Part shown: positions 23,086 to 32,850 of the stretch, piece by piece | Layout: each line of letters opens with the position of its first letter | Numbering within the stretch: the stretch's first letter is position 1 | Origin: Cladocopium goreaui | Taxonomy: Eukaryota; Sar; Dinophyceae; Suessiales; Symbiodiniaceae | Assembly (NCBI GenBank): GCA_947184155.2 | Contig: CAMXCT020001413.1 | Coordinates: 643,501 to 707,500 of the forward strand | DNA: 64,000 nucleotides | Direction: 5' to 3' | Program-made: the position numbers and the translations under genes | The notes under the pieces: model-generated | The model's input: the letters and a program-made list of their open reading frames with translations, nothing else | Database searches by the model: none | Told to the model about the DNA's origin: nothing

Positions 23086-24330
23086 TCACCCCACTCCACA
23101 CTTTACACTCCTCACTTTACACTCCACACTCCACACTCTACACACCACACTCTACACTTTCCATTCCAGACTCCACACTCTACACTTTACGCTCCACACA
23201 TCTCCACACTCCACACTTTACACTCCCCATTCCGCACTCCACACTTTACACTCCACACTCCACACTTTACACTCCTCACCCCACACTTTACACTCCTCAC
23301 TCCTCACTCCACACTTTACACTCCTCACCCCACACTTTCCACTCAACATTCCACACTCCACACTTTACACTCCACACTCCACACTCCACACTTTACACTC
23401 CTCACTCCACACTTTACACTCCTCACTCCACACTTTACACTCCACACTCCACACTCTACACTCCTCACTCCACACTTTACACTCCTCACTCCACACTTTG
23501 CACTCCACACTTCACACTTTCCACTCAACACTCCACACTCCACACTTTACACTCCACACTCCACACTTTACACTCCTCACTCCACACTTTACACTCCACA
23601 CTTTACACTCCACACTCTACACTTTACACTCCACACTTTACACTCCACACTCTACACTTTAGACTCTACACTATGCACTCCACACTTTACACTTTACACT
23701 CCACGATTTCCACTTTACACTCCACACTTTACACTTTACACTCCACGATTTCCACTTTACACTCCACACTTTACACTCCACACTTTACACTCCACACTCC
23801 ACACTCTACGCTTTACACTCCACACTCCACACTCTACACTCCACACTTTACACTCCACACTCCACACTCTACACACCACACTCTACACTTTCCACTCCTC
23901 ACTCCACACTTTACACCCCTCACTACATTCCACACTCCTCACTCCACACTTTACACTCCTCACTTTACACTCCACACTCCACACTTTGCACTTTACACTC
24001 CTCACCCCACACTCTACACTCTACACTCCACACTCCACACTCTACACTCCACACTCTACACTTTACACTCCATACTCCACACTCTACACTTTACACTCCA
24101 CACTTTGCACTTTACACTCCTCACTCCACACTCTACACTCTACACTCCACACTCCACACTCTACACTCCACACTCTATACTTTACACTCCGTACTCCGCG
24201 CTCTACACTTTACACTCTGCATTCTACACTTTACACATTCTGCACTCCCCACTCCTCACTTTACACTCCACACTCCTTACTTCACACTCCACACTCCACA
24301 CTCTACACTGTCCACTCCACACTGCAGACT
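23086..24330. repeat. CACTCCACACTTTACACTC minisatellite
   Basis: About 1.2 kb of irregularly alternating 7-8 bp words CACTCCA, CACTTTA, CACTCTA and CACTCCT. No phase contains a stop in the plus-strand frames, giving frames of 472-480 codons of HSTLYTP/HFTLHT peptides that I do not regard as genes. Edges are sharp. Confidence 0.95.
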
Positions 24331-24334
24331 CGTA

Positions 24335-25800
24335 ACAAGGGAAACATGTACAAGACTGTTCAATTAATCGATTGCAGAAAGGTATTGTGCGTCACTGCAT
24401 AACCATGTGTTTTGATACTGTACCATTAACATACGTGTGAGCATTCGGGTTCGTGGGTTTCATCTTGTTTTTTTTTGGTTCTTGGTCCTCTATTCATTTG
24501 GACTGCAATGAAACAACATTTTGACATGTATTGACTGATGTTCAATGGGACCGATCTCCAAACCATTTTGATATCACCAGCACAGCCTAAAAACAATTGT
24601 GTCACAGTAAATGCAAATGCCGCGGCATGTTTGCATGAAGTGACAACAAAACACACTTCAGCAACCAAAAGGCTGCATATCAGCGAGCATCTCGTGTAAA
24701 ATGGTGTGCAGCTATGGAGGTTGAGGGAAGCATCCACTTAGCTTTGTTCTTCTTGCTTTGCTTGAGAACCATGAGAATCAGGCTCATGAGTAGAAATTCG
24801 GTCAGACGAGAATTAAAAGGAATCATAACCTTTGAGATCTCAATGGTGAAGCTGCGCACCGTCTCTTTTTTTTGGTTTTGCAGATGAGCTTGCTTTCACA
24901 GCACCACTAGCATCGCTGCCTGTCTCCGAAGTCATCTCAATCACTTGCAGGTTTTGGCATTTGCCTTCCAAGCGACAAAGGTTGGAAACTCAGATGTGAC
25001 ACGTAAACTCTGAAGGCCATGGAAAGATCTAGAAGCAAGCTGCAAAACAAAGGCTGGACCAGCATGTCCCGAGCATGTCCACACCATGTCCCGCGCATGT
25101 GCAGAGCGTGTCCAGGTTTGTTAAACTCATGAAACAAGTTCCAAATGTTCCAAACAAGTTTGATTGTTTTGATTGAGCAAATTTGACCCAAACAGATTTG
25201 ACAAATTGAAAACAGCTGGCACTTTGCTGGCACCGACTTGGCGAGTGCATTCTCAAGCTAGGAAGCTGTAGGAAGCTGTAGGAAGCTGTAGGAAGCTGGC
25301 CAGTTAGTGGTGCAATGAGACGTTTCACCAGTCCTTTGACGAATATGGCAAAGCTTCGGAAGATGTCAGGCGCGGCAATGCCTCATGAATCTGCCTTTAG
25401 TGACATTGCCGAGAAAGGTGACTAGCTTCAACTCAGCAGTCCCAAGCTGAAAGATGGCTCCACTCAAGGAAAAGCGTAAGGGATGAGAAATTCAATAGCG
25501 TAGGTCAAGAGACTTTTGCAGGACTCCCTCCTACGACTGGATATCTTGCTTTGAAATCTTTGAATCTTTTCGGCACTGGGAAATGGTACTGTAAATGGAG
25601 AATTTCGCTCAATTTCGGAAAGAAACAAACAGATCCACCCCCTCCAATGAGTTTATGATCTTTGGAAGCATAGAAATAAGGCAATGCAAAAGGAGACATG
25701 GGTTCAGTTTGGCTAAGATGAGGCAACTTTACCCCTGGCAACGGAGTGCTTGTCCAGACACCTAAACTCCTAAAGGGGGTGATAAATGTGATAACTTTGC
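24335..25800. other. Unassigned DNA, may hold the 5' exon(s) of the next gene
   Basis: No domain is recognised. A four-copy AGGAAGCTGT decamer lies at 25259-25298. The TauD-like gene downstream begins at a splice acceptor, so at least one 5' exon should lie in this interval or further upstream, but I could not identify it. Confidence 0.45.
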
Positions 25801-25804
25801 TCAG

Positions 25805-27030
25805 GTTACGCTGTAGCCTCCCTCGGTGCAAGTGCGAGCATCCGCGATATGGAAGCTGTAGCGCTCCAGCTGATGGGCGTCGACCCATTGAGCACCGGGA
25901 GCTACAATGGCCGTGGGGGTGTTGTGCGCAAAAGCAACTTTCCTGCAAGATGTCCCGAATGGTCCCGAATGGTCCCGAATGGTCCCAAATGCTCAAACGG
26001 TTTTAAAGCAAACATAGCAAACATAGCAAACCTCGACCCAAGTTTGATCGTCCGAAGGCATCCTCTTTTGGATCGTCCGGAAAAGACCTTGCCGCCATGT
26101 GTTAAACTGCGAGGCATTGATGGCACTGGCTTCGTGGATTCGGCAGCGGGAGCACCAAAGGAGTTAACGATTCAATTCCACAATGAGATGGCATATGCAG
26201 CGGAATTCCCGAAGTATGTGACCTTTGCGATGGTCAAACAGGCAAATGTTGACGGTACAACTACACTGGCAGACAATATGCTTGTGCAGCAGAAGCTTTC
26301 AGCTTCTTTGTTGAAAAAGTTTCACGAACTTGGTGTTCAGTATATCCGTTTCCTGCATGATGAGTCAGAGAAGAGTGCTCCAGATTTCTACAATTCTTGG
26401 CAGGGTGCTTTCCAGACAAGCTCGATGGATGTTGCTTTGCAGAACGGGAACAATAGGACCAACTTCTCTATCTTGAAGAAACACGATGACAGACGCCTTC
26501 GCCACATCCTTTGGTGCCCCGTATTTCATCAGCATCCAACCCTTGGAGAGCTTTTCTTCAACTCGGTGCTGAACAGACACGGCTCGTGGATGGATGGTCA
26601 TTCTTTCTTCGGAAAGCTGCCAAACAGCGAGCGACCGTACCACTGCACTTGGGGTGATGGCAGCGAGTTCAATGATGAAGAACTTGCAGAGATCAGGACG
26701 GCTTACTCTGAGAGCACCGAGTACATCAGACTAAATCCTGGCGATGTTCCGAGTCTGAACTGCTGGTCAGTAGCAATTTCCATTTGGGGACCCACCATAG
26801 TTGGACAATTCCGCATAACTATTTTCTTGGAACGCCAAGATTCAACTTTAGCCAGGTCCTAGTGTTTGCCCGTCTCTTCGTCTCAGGTATTGGTTCTGGA
26901 CAACCTCAGAGTTGTGCATGGTCGGACACCATACCGGGGTAGTCGCCTCCTGGGTTTGCTTTTGTCTGACATGGTCCCCCGACAACCCTGTGAGCCGCCA
27001 CCAGCTTTTGCAAAACTCTTGCAGGGGTGA
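25805..27030 (+). CDS. TauD/TfdA-like 2-oxoglutarate/Fe(II) oxygenase
   Basis: Two exons are inferred. The first recognisable exon starts after a CAG acceptor at 25804 and reads YAVASLGASASIRDMEAVAL, 14 residues before the first Met (25849). From that Met, the iron ligands are His111 and Glu113 in FHNEMAY, then TTTLADNMLV, a long middle section with HPTLGELFFNS, and EYIRLNPGD. A 141-nt GT-AG intron (26746-26886) follows. Exon 2 gives VLVLDNLRVVHGRTPYRGSR with the distal iron His (about 310), and ends at 27030. HxE...HGR and the LVLDN strand are the signature of the taurine-dioxygenase/SyrP-like branch; these enzymes hydroxylate small molecules with 2-oxoglutarate and oxygen. Substrate unknown. 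Residues 36-62 are encoded by 12-bp and 9-bp tandem repeats, an odd low-complexity insertion. 5' exons are missing from the model. Confidence 0.8.
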
Positions 27031-27250
27031 AACTGGATTGAAAAAGGAAATGATTTGCAGTGCATTATTTGCACAATAGGCCATGGTTTACCAGCATCAA
27101 ACCTGCTTCTATGTCACTTGTTGGTTGTGTCCAATGTTCAGGTTGAAGAGGAGAGCGAGGCTTGTACCCGATGAGTGCTATCAAGGACAGAAAGAGGTTT
27201 GGGCTTCCAGCACCATGCCACTGATGCCACTGGGAAAAGACTTGGCTCTG
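27031..27250. other. Intergenic spacer
   Basis: About 200 bases between the oxygenase stop and the next M1 head; a 3' untranslated region is likely within it. No polyadenylation signal can be named. Confidence 0.4.
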
Positions 27251-27689
27251 TGTGTGTGTAACATCTAAATAGATGTAAAACTTCTCCTTTTTTCTTTTTC
27301 TTTCTTCTCTCCTTTTAATAAAGCAGGGGGACCATCCATGTGCTGTGTGCGATGGTCCAACGAAGCGGCCACAGTACATGCGGATATCACGGCCGATCAC
27401 CGTGACGTACCTGCCTTTTGCAATTTCCTGGAATGGCAAGGGGCCAAGCCAAGAACCCCAGAAATAGAAATGTCGATTTTACACGGTTGTCGCAATCTGA
27501 AATTCACCTCGACTATTCTTTCGATGTTTGGCTTTCCTTCTATTTGACGGCGATTCTGGTCACGATGGTCTTTTTGGAGAACTTCAATTATTCGAATACT
27601 TCTTAGGTTAATTTGTTTCCCGTCCGATTTGCATGTTAAAGGACTCCGTTACTGATGGATCTCTTCAAAGATCCAATTTTGTCTAGTGT
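27251..27689 (+). ncRNA. M1 structured RNA module, copy 4
   Basis: GT run, then head ACATCT/AGATGT (27261-27276). Outer helix 27323-27327/27410-27414. Helix B GGACCATC (27329-27336)/GATGGTCC (27351-27358). AACGAAG 27359-27365. Pseudoknot CATGTGCTGTG (27337-27347)/CACAGTACATG (27370-27380) with one G-U pair. Hairpin D TCACGG/CCGTGA (27387-27405). Hairpin E GGGG/CCCC around CCAAGCCAAGAA (27440-27459). Tail hairpin GGATCT/AGATCC, then TCTAGTGTG, joined directly to M2 copy b. Almost identical to copy 9. Confidence 0.6.
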
Positions 27690-28454
27690 GATATCCATGG
27701 TGGCTCCGACATGGTGCCATGGAGCCACTTGAGGCAACCCCTTTGTGGGTGACTGTGGACGAACTTGACGTCGGAATTGACACTTTTGAATTAGTAATTC
27801 GGTTAAGTAAAGTGGAACAGACGGCCTTACCGTTTATCAGCCTTATGAGTTGTCCCGCCATTCCTGCTGTCCTTTGCGAACCCTTGGGATGATCATCTCT
27901 CTGCTGGATGTCGATCTGAACAGTCAGAAACTTTAGATTTACCGCTGCAGCTCCAGCTTTTAAAGTACAGCATGACATGAATGCCAGGACATGAATGCCA
28001 GGACATGAATGCCAGGCAGGCACATGACCTTCAGGTGTGGTATTTTTCGTTTTTGATGGTTTCTGGTGAGGTTGAACATTTCGTGCATTTAATTCATTGG
28101 AAGAACAGCTGTTTATGCCATTGCGCACGACCTGACTACGGTCCCGAAGGGGGGTAAGGCCCGACACCTGTTGTAGTTGGAACTGGGTCCTTTTTAGATT
28201 AATTGTTTTGGTTGTTTCACGCCCGTCACCAACTAGTCCCCATTCGGTCCCTAATTCTTCCATTGTGATTCTCCGTAATGTGTCGTGGGTTTAGGTGTGT
28301 GCTCTGTTTTTGTCAGGTCCGTTTCGCCGCGTAGGTTGGTTCTGGAGGTCCGTTCGTTCCCTTCCCCCCCTGCGCTGTTCTGGCCTTTTGCCCGTCATCT
28401 GTGTCCGCTTTTTCCTCCCTCTTGCCTTTCAGGATTGACCCGGCTCCGGCCGGG
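27690..28454 (+). repeat. M2 unit, copy b (short element derivative)
   Basis: The first 500 bp match the leader at 9926-10390, including hairpin GTGGCTCC (27700-27707)/GGAGCCAC (27721-27728), TTAAGTAAAGTGGAACAG, CAGTCAGAAA, CAGCTGTTTATGCC and GACTACGGTCC. A T- and C-rich 3' part follows, ending GGCTCCGGCCGG before a GT run. No ORF. It looks like the two ends of the large element with the coding interior removed, that is, a non-autonomous derivative. A short three-copy ACATGAATGCCAGG repeat lies near 27977-28018. Confidence 0.55.
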
Positions 28455-28719
28455 TGTGTGTGTGTAACATCTGAATAGATGTAAAACGTCTCTCTTTTTC
28501 TTCCTTCTGTCCTCTCCCTTTCTAATAATAATAGCAATGCAGGGGGACAGGGCTCTCTGATGCTACTCTGTCCAACGAAGCTATGCATCAGAGAGGGAAG
28601 CATCCACTGGCCATGGATGTGTACCTGCAAACATGTCTAATGGTCTAGGCTGGTTTGCACGTTACAGGACTCAGTTCCTGACGGATCACTATAATGATCC
28701 AGTTCTTGTCTAGTGTGAT
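28455..28719 (+). ncRNA. M1 structured RNA module, copy 5 (short form)
   Basis: Head ACATCT/AGATGT 28467-28482. Outer helix 28539-28543/28624-28628. Helix B GGACAGGG/CTCTGTCC (28545-28552/28566-28573) with one G-U pair. AACGAAG 28574-28580. Pseudoknot CTCTCTGATGC (28553-28563)/GCATCAGAGAG (28585-28595), a perfect 11-bp match. Hairpin D CATCCA/TGGATG (28601-28619). Hairpin E is absent. Tail hairpin GGATCA/TGATCC replaces GGATCT/AGATCC of other copies. Ends TCTAGTGTG, joined to M2 copy c. Confidence 0.6.
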
Positions 28720-29451
28720 TTCCATGGTGGCTCCGACATGGTGCCATGGAAGGGTGAATGATGACTGTCCTGACTTCCGAATTCACACATTTTAATTTGG
28801 TAATTCGATTAAGTAAAGCGAAACAGCTGGCCTTACCGTTTTCCAGCCTTTTAGGGTTGTCCCGCTGGTCCGTTGGTCCCAGGGTTCCTCGCCGAAATGC
28901 CTGTCTATCAGAGTGAAGCCGTTCGGAACAATCAGAAATTTCGCTTTTTCGCTGCAGCTTTCATGAGTGAAGTGACATGTGCATTACTACGCGACACAGA
29001 GATCAGGCAGGTACATGGCCTTAGGTGTGGTCCTTTTTTGCTTTTTGATGGTTGTCTGGTGAGGTCAAACATGTTGTGCACCTAATTCGTTGGAATTTGA
29101 ACAGCTGTTTATGCCCTTGTGGCTGACCTGACTACCGTCCCGGCAAGGGAACAACGCACGACCTCTAGGTATTTAGGGACTGAGTTCTATTTTTTAAAAC
29201 TAATTGTTTTGGTTTTTCTTGTTTGCCTTCAACTAGTCCCTCATCTGGTCCCTAATTCCCCGCGTGCCTCTCCGTAATGTGTCGTGGGGTTTAGGTGTAT
29301 GCACTGTTTTGGTCAGGTCCGTTTCGCCGTGTAGGTTGGTTTTGGAGGTCCGTCTGTTCCCCTCCCCCCTGCGCTGTTTTGGCCTTTTGCCCGTCGTCTG
29401 TGTTCGCTTTTTTCTTCCTCTTGCCTTTCAGGGTTGACCCGGCTCCGGCCG
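28720..29451 (+). repeat. M2 unit, copy c (short element derivative)
   Basis: Parallel to copy b along its length, with the same order of conserved words and the same GGCTCCGGCCGG end before a GT run. The first hairpin is rebuilt as TTCCATGG/CCATGGAA. The 3' part (29230-29450) closely matches 28210-28455, so b and c are tandem duplicates together with the M1 copies ahead of them. Confidence 0.55.
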
Positions 29452-29729
29452 GGTGTGTATGTGTGTGTGTGTAACATCTGAATAGATGTAAAACTTATTA
29501 AAACTTCTCTCTTTTTCTTCCTTCTGTCCTCTCCCTTTCTAATAATAATAACAATGCAGGGGGACAGAGCTCTCTGATGCTACTCTGTCCAACGAAGCTA
29601 TGCATCAGAGAGGGAAGCATCCACTGGCCATGGATGTGTACCTGCAAACATGTCTAATGGTCTAGGCTGGTTTGCACGTTACAGGACTCAGTTCCTGACG
29701 GATCACTATAATGATCCAGTTCTTGTCTA
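29452..29729 (+). ncRNA. M1 structured RNA module, copy 6 (short form)
   Basis: Head 29474-29489. Outer helix 29556-29560/29641-29645. Helix B GGACAGAG/CTCTGTCC (29562-29569/29583-29590), with an A-U pair where copy 5 has G-U. AACGAAG 29591-29597. Pseudoknot 29570-29580/29602-29612. Hairpin D 29618-29623/29631-29636. Tail hairpin GGATCA/TGATCC. Runs through TCTAGTGTG directly into copy 7. Confidence 0.6.
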
Positions 29730-29985
29730 GTGTGTGGGAAACCCTGAATCAAAGGGTAAAAGCAGGGGGCCCGTGGACGCATAGATGGCACGGGCCAACG
29801 AAGACCCATCTATGTCGTCGTGAAAACGTACCTGCAAAACTCTCATCGTCAGAAATGGGAAGGTGGCCAAGCCAAAAACCACCCATGCCGACATGCCATG
29901 ACAGGACACGGCATGCTAACGTAACAACATGACATGACATGTATCATTTCATCTCATTTCACCCTCTCCCTTCGGGAGTTTTCCA
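29730..29985 (+). ncRNA. M1 structured RNA module, copy 7 (variant head)
   Basis: The head stem is rebuilt as ACCCT/AGGGT (29741-29757) with the loop still starting GAAT. Outer helix 29762-29766/29831-29835. Helix B GGCCCGTG (29768-29775)/CACGGGCC (29789-29796). AACGAAG 29797-29803. Pseudoknot CATAGATGG (29780-29788)/CCATCTATG (29806-29814). Hairpin D shrinks to CGT-GAAA-ACG. Hairpin E GGTGG/CCACC around CCAAGCCAAAAA (29862-29883). It lacks the usual tail and ends near GGGAGTTTTCCAA, then GTGTG. Confidence 0.6.
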
Positions 29986-29989
29986 AGTG

Positions 29990-30295
29990 TGTCTTTCATG
30001 CACCCGGATCTCTGATAAAGTGCCGGGGAAGCTTGGTGGTGCGTCTGCCGGGGATACCAGATTACAAGAATGAATCCAGCCATGACGTTGCCAGAAGCCA
30101 AATCCGCACAAGCATCCAGATTCCGCACAAGCATCCAGAAGTCTCCATCAGGGGTTGAATGTTTTCAGCATAAATCCAGAGGCCACGCCAGAATAAATCC
30201 AGAGTGAAACTTTCATCCCTCAGAAAAACCCCGTGTCATCCCATGATTCATGATTCATGTTCACTTAGCAATCATGTAAAAACCTAGCACTGAGA
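29990..30295. other. Spacer with small repeats
   Basis: Contains two copies of TCCGCACAAGCATCCAG (30101-30140) and ATGATTCATGATTCATG. No gene recognised. Confidence 0.5.
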
Positions 30296-31255
30296 GAAAC
30301 AGCACCATGCCGTTACCAGCCTTTTTTGTCGGTCGTTGGTTGCTTGCTGAACAGCCGGAAATTCGGATGCAGTGGTTTGCTTTTGTCAGCCTTTTTCAGT
30401 GGAAATTGAACTGAACGCCGTGAAACTTCCTTTGGTTTTTGTTGGAGCGAGAAAAATGCCACACCTCATTCATGACACCCACGGCCCATGTACACAGAGA
30501 TTTGAGCACCACGTTCCATGTCACAACCCAGCACAGAGAAACAGCACCATGCCGTTACCAGCCTTTTTTGTCGGTCGTTGGTTGCTTGCTGAACAGCCGG
30601 AAATTCGGATGCAGTGGTTTGCTTTTGTCAGCCTTTTCCAGTGGAAATTGAACTGAACGCCGTGAAACTTCCTTTGGTTTTTGTTGGAGCTAGAAACATG
30701 CCACACCTCATTCATGACACCCGCGGCCCATGTACACAGAGATTTGAGCACCACGTTCCATGTCACAACCCAGCACTGAGAGAAACAGCACCATGCCGTT
30801 ACCAGCCTTTTTTGTCGGTCGTTGGTTGCTTGCTGAACAGCCCGAAATACGGATGCAGTTGTTTGCTTTTGTCAGCCTTCTTCTGTGGAAATTGAACTGA
30901 ACGCCGTGAAACTTCCTTGGGTTTTTGTTGGAGCTAGAAAAATGCCACGCCTCATTCATGACACCCACGGCCCATGTACACAGAGATTTGAGCACCACGT
31001 TCCATGTCACAACCCAGCACTGAGAGAAACAGCACCATGCCGTTACCAGCCTTTTTTGTCGGTCGTTGGTTGCTTGCTGAACAGCCCGAAATACGGATGC
31101 AGTTGTTTGCTTTTGTCAGCCTTCTTCTGTGGAAATTGAACTGAACGCCGTGAAACTTCCTTGGGTTTTTGTTGGAGCAAGCAATGCGTCACAGACATTT
31201 GAGCAACACGTTCCATGTCACAACACAACACCGTGGAAACAACACACTAGATTAC
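30296..31255. repeat. 244-bp tandem repeat, about four copies
   Basis: GCACCATGCCGTTACCAGCC recurs at 30302, 30544, 30788 and 31032. Copies are more than 90 percent alike by eye; the last is truncated and diverges after 31175. Each copy has open frames on both strands, but there is no domain signal and the frame is not preserved between copies (242- and 244-bp periods). The array sits exactly between M1 copies 7 and 8. Confidence 0.9.
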
Positions 31256-31299
31256 AGACCATTTCTGGTTCGAAAAATCGTGCCCTAGCGGCTTGCTGT

Positions 31300-31553
31300 G
31301 TGTGGGAAACCCTGAATCAAAGGGTAAAAGCAGGGGGCCCGTGGACGCATAGATGGCACGGGCCGACGAAGACCCATCTATGTCGTCGTGAAAACGTACC
31401 TGCAAAACTCTCATCGTCAGAAATGGCAAGGTGGCCAAGCCAAAAACCACCCATGCCGACATGCCATGACAGGACACGACATGCTAACGTAACAACATGA
31501 CATGACATGTATCATTTCATCTCATGTCACCCTCTCCCTTCGGGAGTTTTGAA
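31300..31553 (+). ncRNA. M1 structured RNA module, copy 8 (variant head)
   Basis: Nearly identical to copy 7. Head 31309-31325, outer helix 31330-31334/31399-31403, helix B 31336-31343/31357-31364. The linker reads GACGAAG in place of AACGAAG. Pseudoknot strand CCATCTATG at 31374-31382. Ends GGGAGTTTTGAAA, then a GT run shared with copy 9. Confidence 0.6.
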
Positions 31554-31999
31554 AGTGTGTGTGTGTGTAACATCTAAATAGATGTAAAACTTCTCCTTTT
31601 TTCTTTTTCTTTCTTCTCTCCTTTTAATAAAGCAGGGGGACCATCCATGTGCTGTGTGCGATGGTCCAACGAAGCGGCCACAGTACATGCGGATATCACG
31701 GCTGATCACCGTGACGTACCTGCCTTTTGCAATTTCCTGGAGTGGCAAGGGGCCAAGCCAAGAACCCCAGAAATAGAAATGTCGATTTTACACGGTTGTC
31801 GCAATCTGAAATTCACCTCGACTATTCTTTCGATGTTTGGCTTTCATTCTATTTGATGGCGATTCTGGTCACGGTGGTCTTTTTGGAGAACTTCAATTAT
31901 TCGAATACTTCTTAGGTTAATTTGTTTCCCGTCCAATTTGCATGTTAAAGGACTCAGTTCCTGATGGATCTCTTCAAAGATCCAATATTGTCTAGTGTG
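31554..31999 (+). ncRNA. M1 structured RNA module, copy 9
   Basis: Nearly identical to copy 4. Head 31570-31585, outer helix 31632-31636/31719-31723, helix B 31638-31645/31660-31667, AACGAAG 31668-31674, pseudoknot strand CACAGTACATG 31679-31689, hairpin D 31696-31714. The tail ends TCTAGTGTG, followed by a longer GT/GC run and a tenth head. Confidence 0.6.
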
Positions 32000-32055
32000 T
32001 GCGTGCGTGTGTGTCTGTGTGTGTGTGAACCATCTGAATAGATGTAAAACTCAGC
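32000..32055 (+). ncRNA. M1 head only, copy 10 (truncated)
   Basis: GT run and head hairpin CATCT/AGATG (32031-32045), then AAAAC, after which similarity is lost. This marks the right edge of the M1/M2 cluster. Confidence 0.5.
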
Positions 32056-32064
32056 ATGATACAG

Positions 32065-32225
32065 TAACGGTTCGATTCGGTTCGATTTGGCTCACATTTC
32101 CGGTTCGCAGCGCGCGGTTTGGTTCATAAACGGTTATTTAATAAAATAAACGGTTCGGTTCTACCGGTTCGGTTTCCAAAAAAAACGATTCCACCGGTTC
32201 GCTTCCACCAGTTTATTGAAAAAAA
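32065..32225. repeat. GGTTCGGTTC-rich tract
   Basis: Irregular AACGGTTCGG, CCGGTTCG and GGTTCGATT words. No gene. Confidence 0.6.
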
Positions 32226-32269
32226 TCCTAATTAGTTCTCGATCTTTATCGTGGCAGCAGCTTCAAGCT

Positions 32270-32830
32270 GAATCCCCATTGTGGTAATAGAATCTCAAAG
32301 CGGTAGCTGAATCTCCCATTGAAATTCCCCCTGTTCTGCGGTAGCTGAATTCAGCATTGTGGTGGCTGAATCTCCCATTGTGGTGGCTGAATCTCCCATT
32401 GTGGTGGCTGAATCTCCCATTTTGGTGGCTGAATCTCCCATTGCGGTGGCAGAATCTCCCACTATATTGGCTGAATCTCCCATTGTGGTGGCTGAATCTG
32501 CCATTGTGGTGGCTGAATCTTCCATTGTGGTGGCTGAATCTCCCATTGGTGGCTAAATCTCCCATTGTGGTCTCCCATTGTGGTGGCTGAATCTCCCACT
32601 GTGGTGGCTGAATTTCCCATTGTGGTGGCTGAACCTCCCCATTGTGGTGGCTGAATCTTCCATTGTAGTGGCTGAATCCCCCATTGTGGTGGCTGAATCT
32701 GCCATTGTGGTGGCAGAATCTCCCACTGTGGTGGCTGAATCTCCCATTGTGGTCCCATTACGGTGGCTGAACCTCCCATTTGTGGTGGCTGAATCTCCCA
32801 TTGTGGTGGCTGAATCTCTCATCACGAAAG
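32270..32830. repeat. 21-bp minisatellite (GTGGTGGCTGAATCTCCCATT)
   Basis: About 25 units, some shortened. Because the period is seven codons, plus-strand frames repeat WWLNLPL or VVAESPI and minus-strand frames repeat NGRFSHH or GDSATTM. Interpreted as a satellite. Confidence 0.95.
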
Positions 32831-32850
32831 GTAGCGTCAGCTACCTGAGT
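32823..32850. repeat. Hairpin motif shared with 60086-60114
   Basis: CACGAAA, then GGTAGC-GTCA-GCTACC, then TGAGTTCT. The same frame of words occurs at 60086, where the stem is a full 16-bp palindrome. A similar CAGCTTACC word lies near 35683. Confidence 0.65.

Noticed and set aside
23086-24400. Frames of 472-480 codons (HSTLYTP peptides) as genes
   Set aside because: Produced by a minisatellite without stop codons; no start context, no domain, equal openness in overlapping frames.
29860-29885. Twister ribozyme, because of the CAAGCC loop
   Set aside because: In twister the CAAGCC loop closes back within eight nucleotides and is flanked by a UAAUGCAGC strand. Here the loop is 12 nt and the other strand is absent in most copies.
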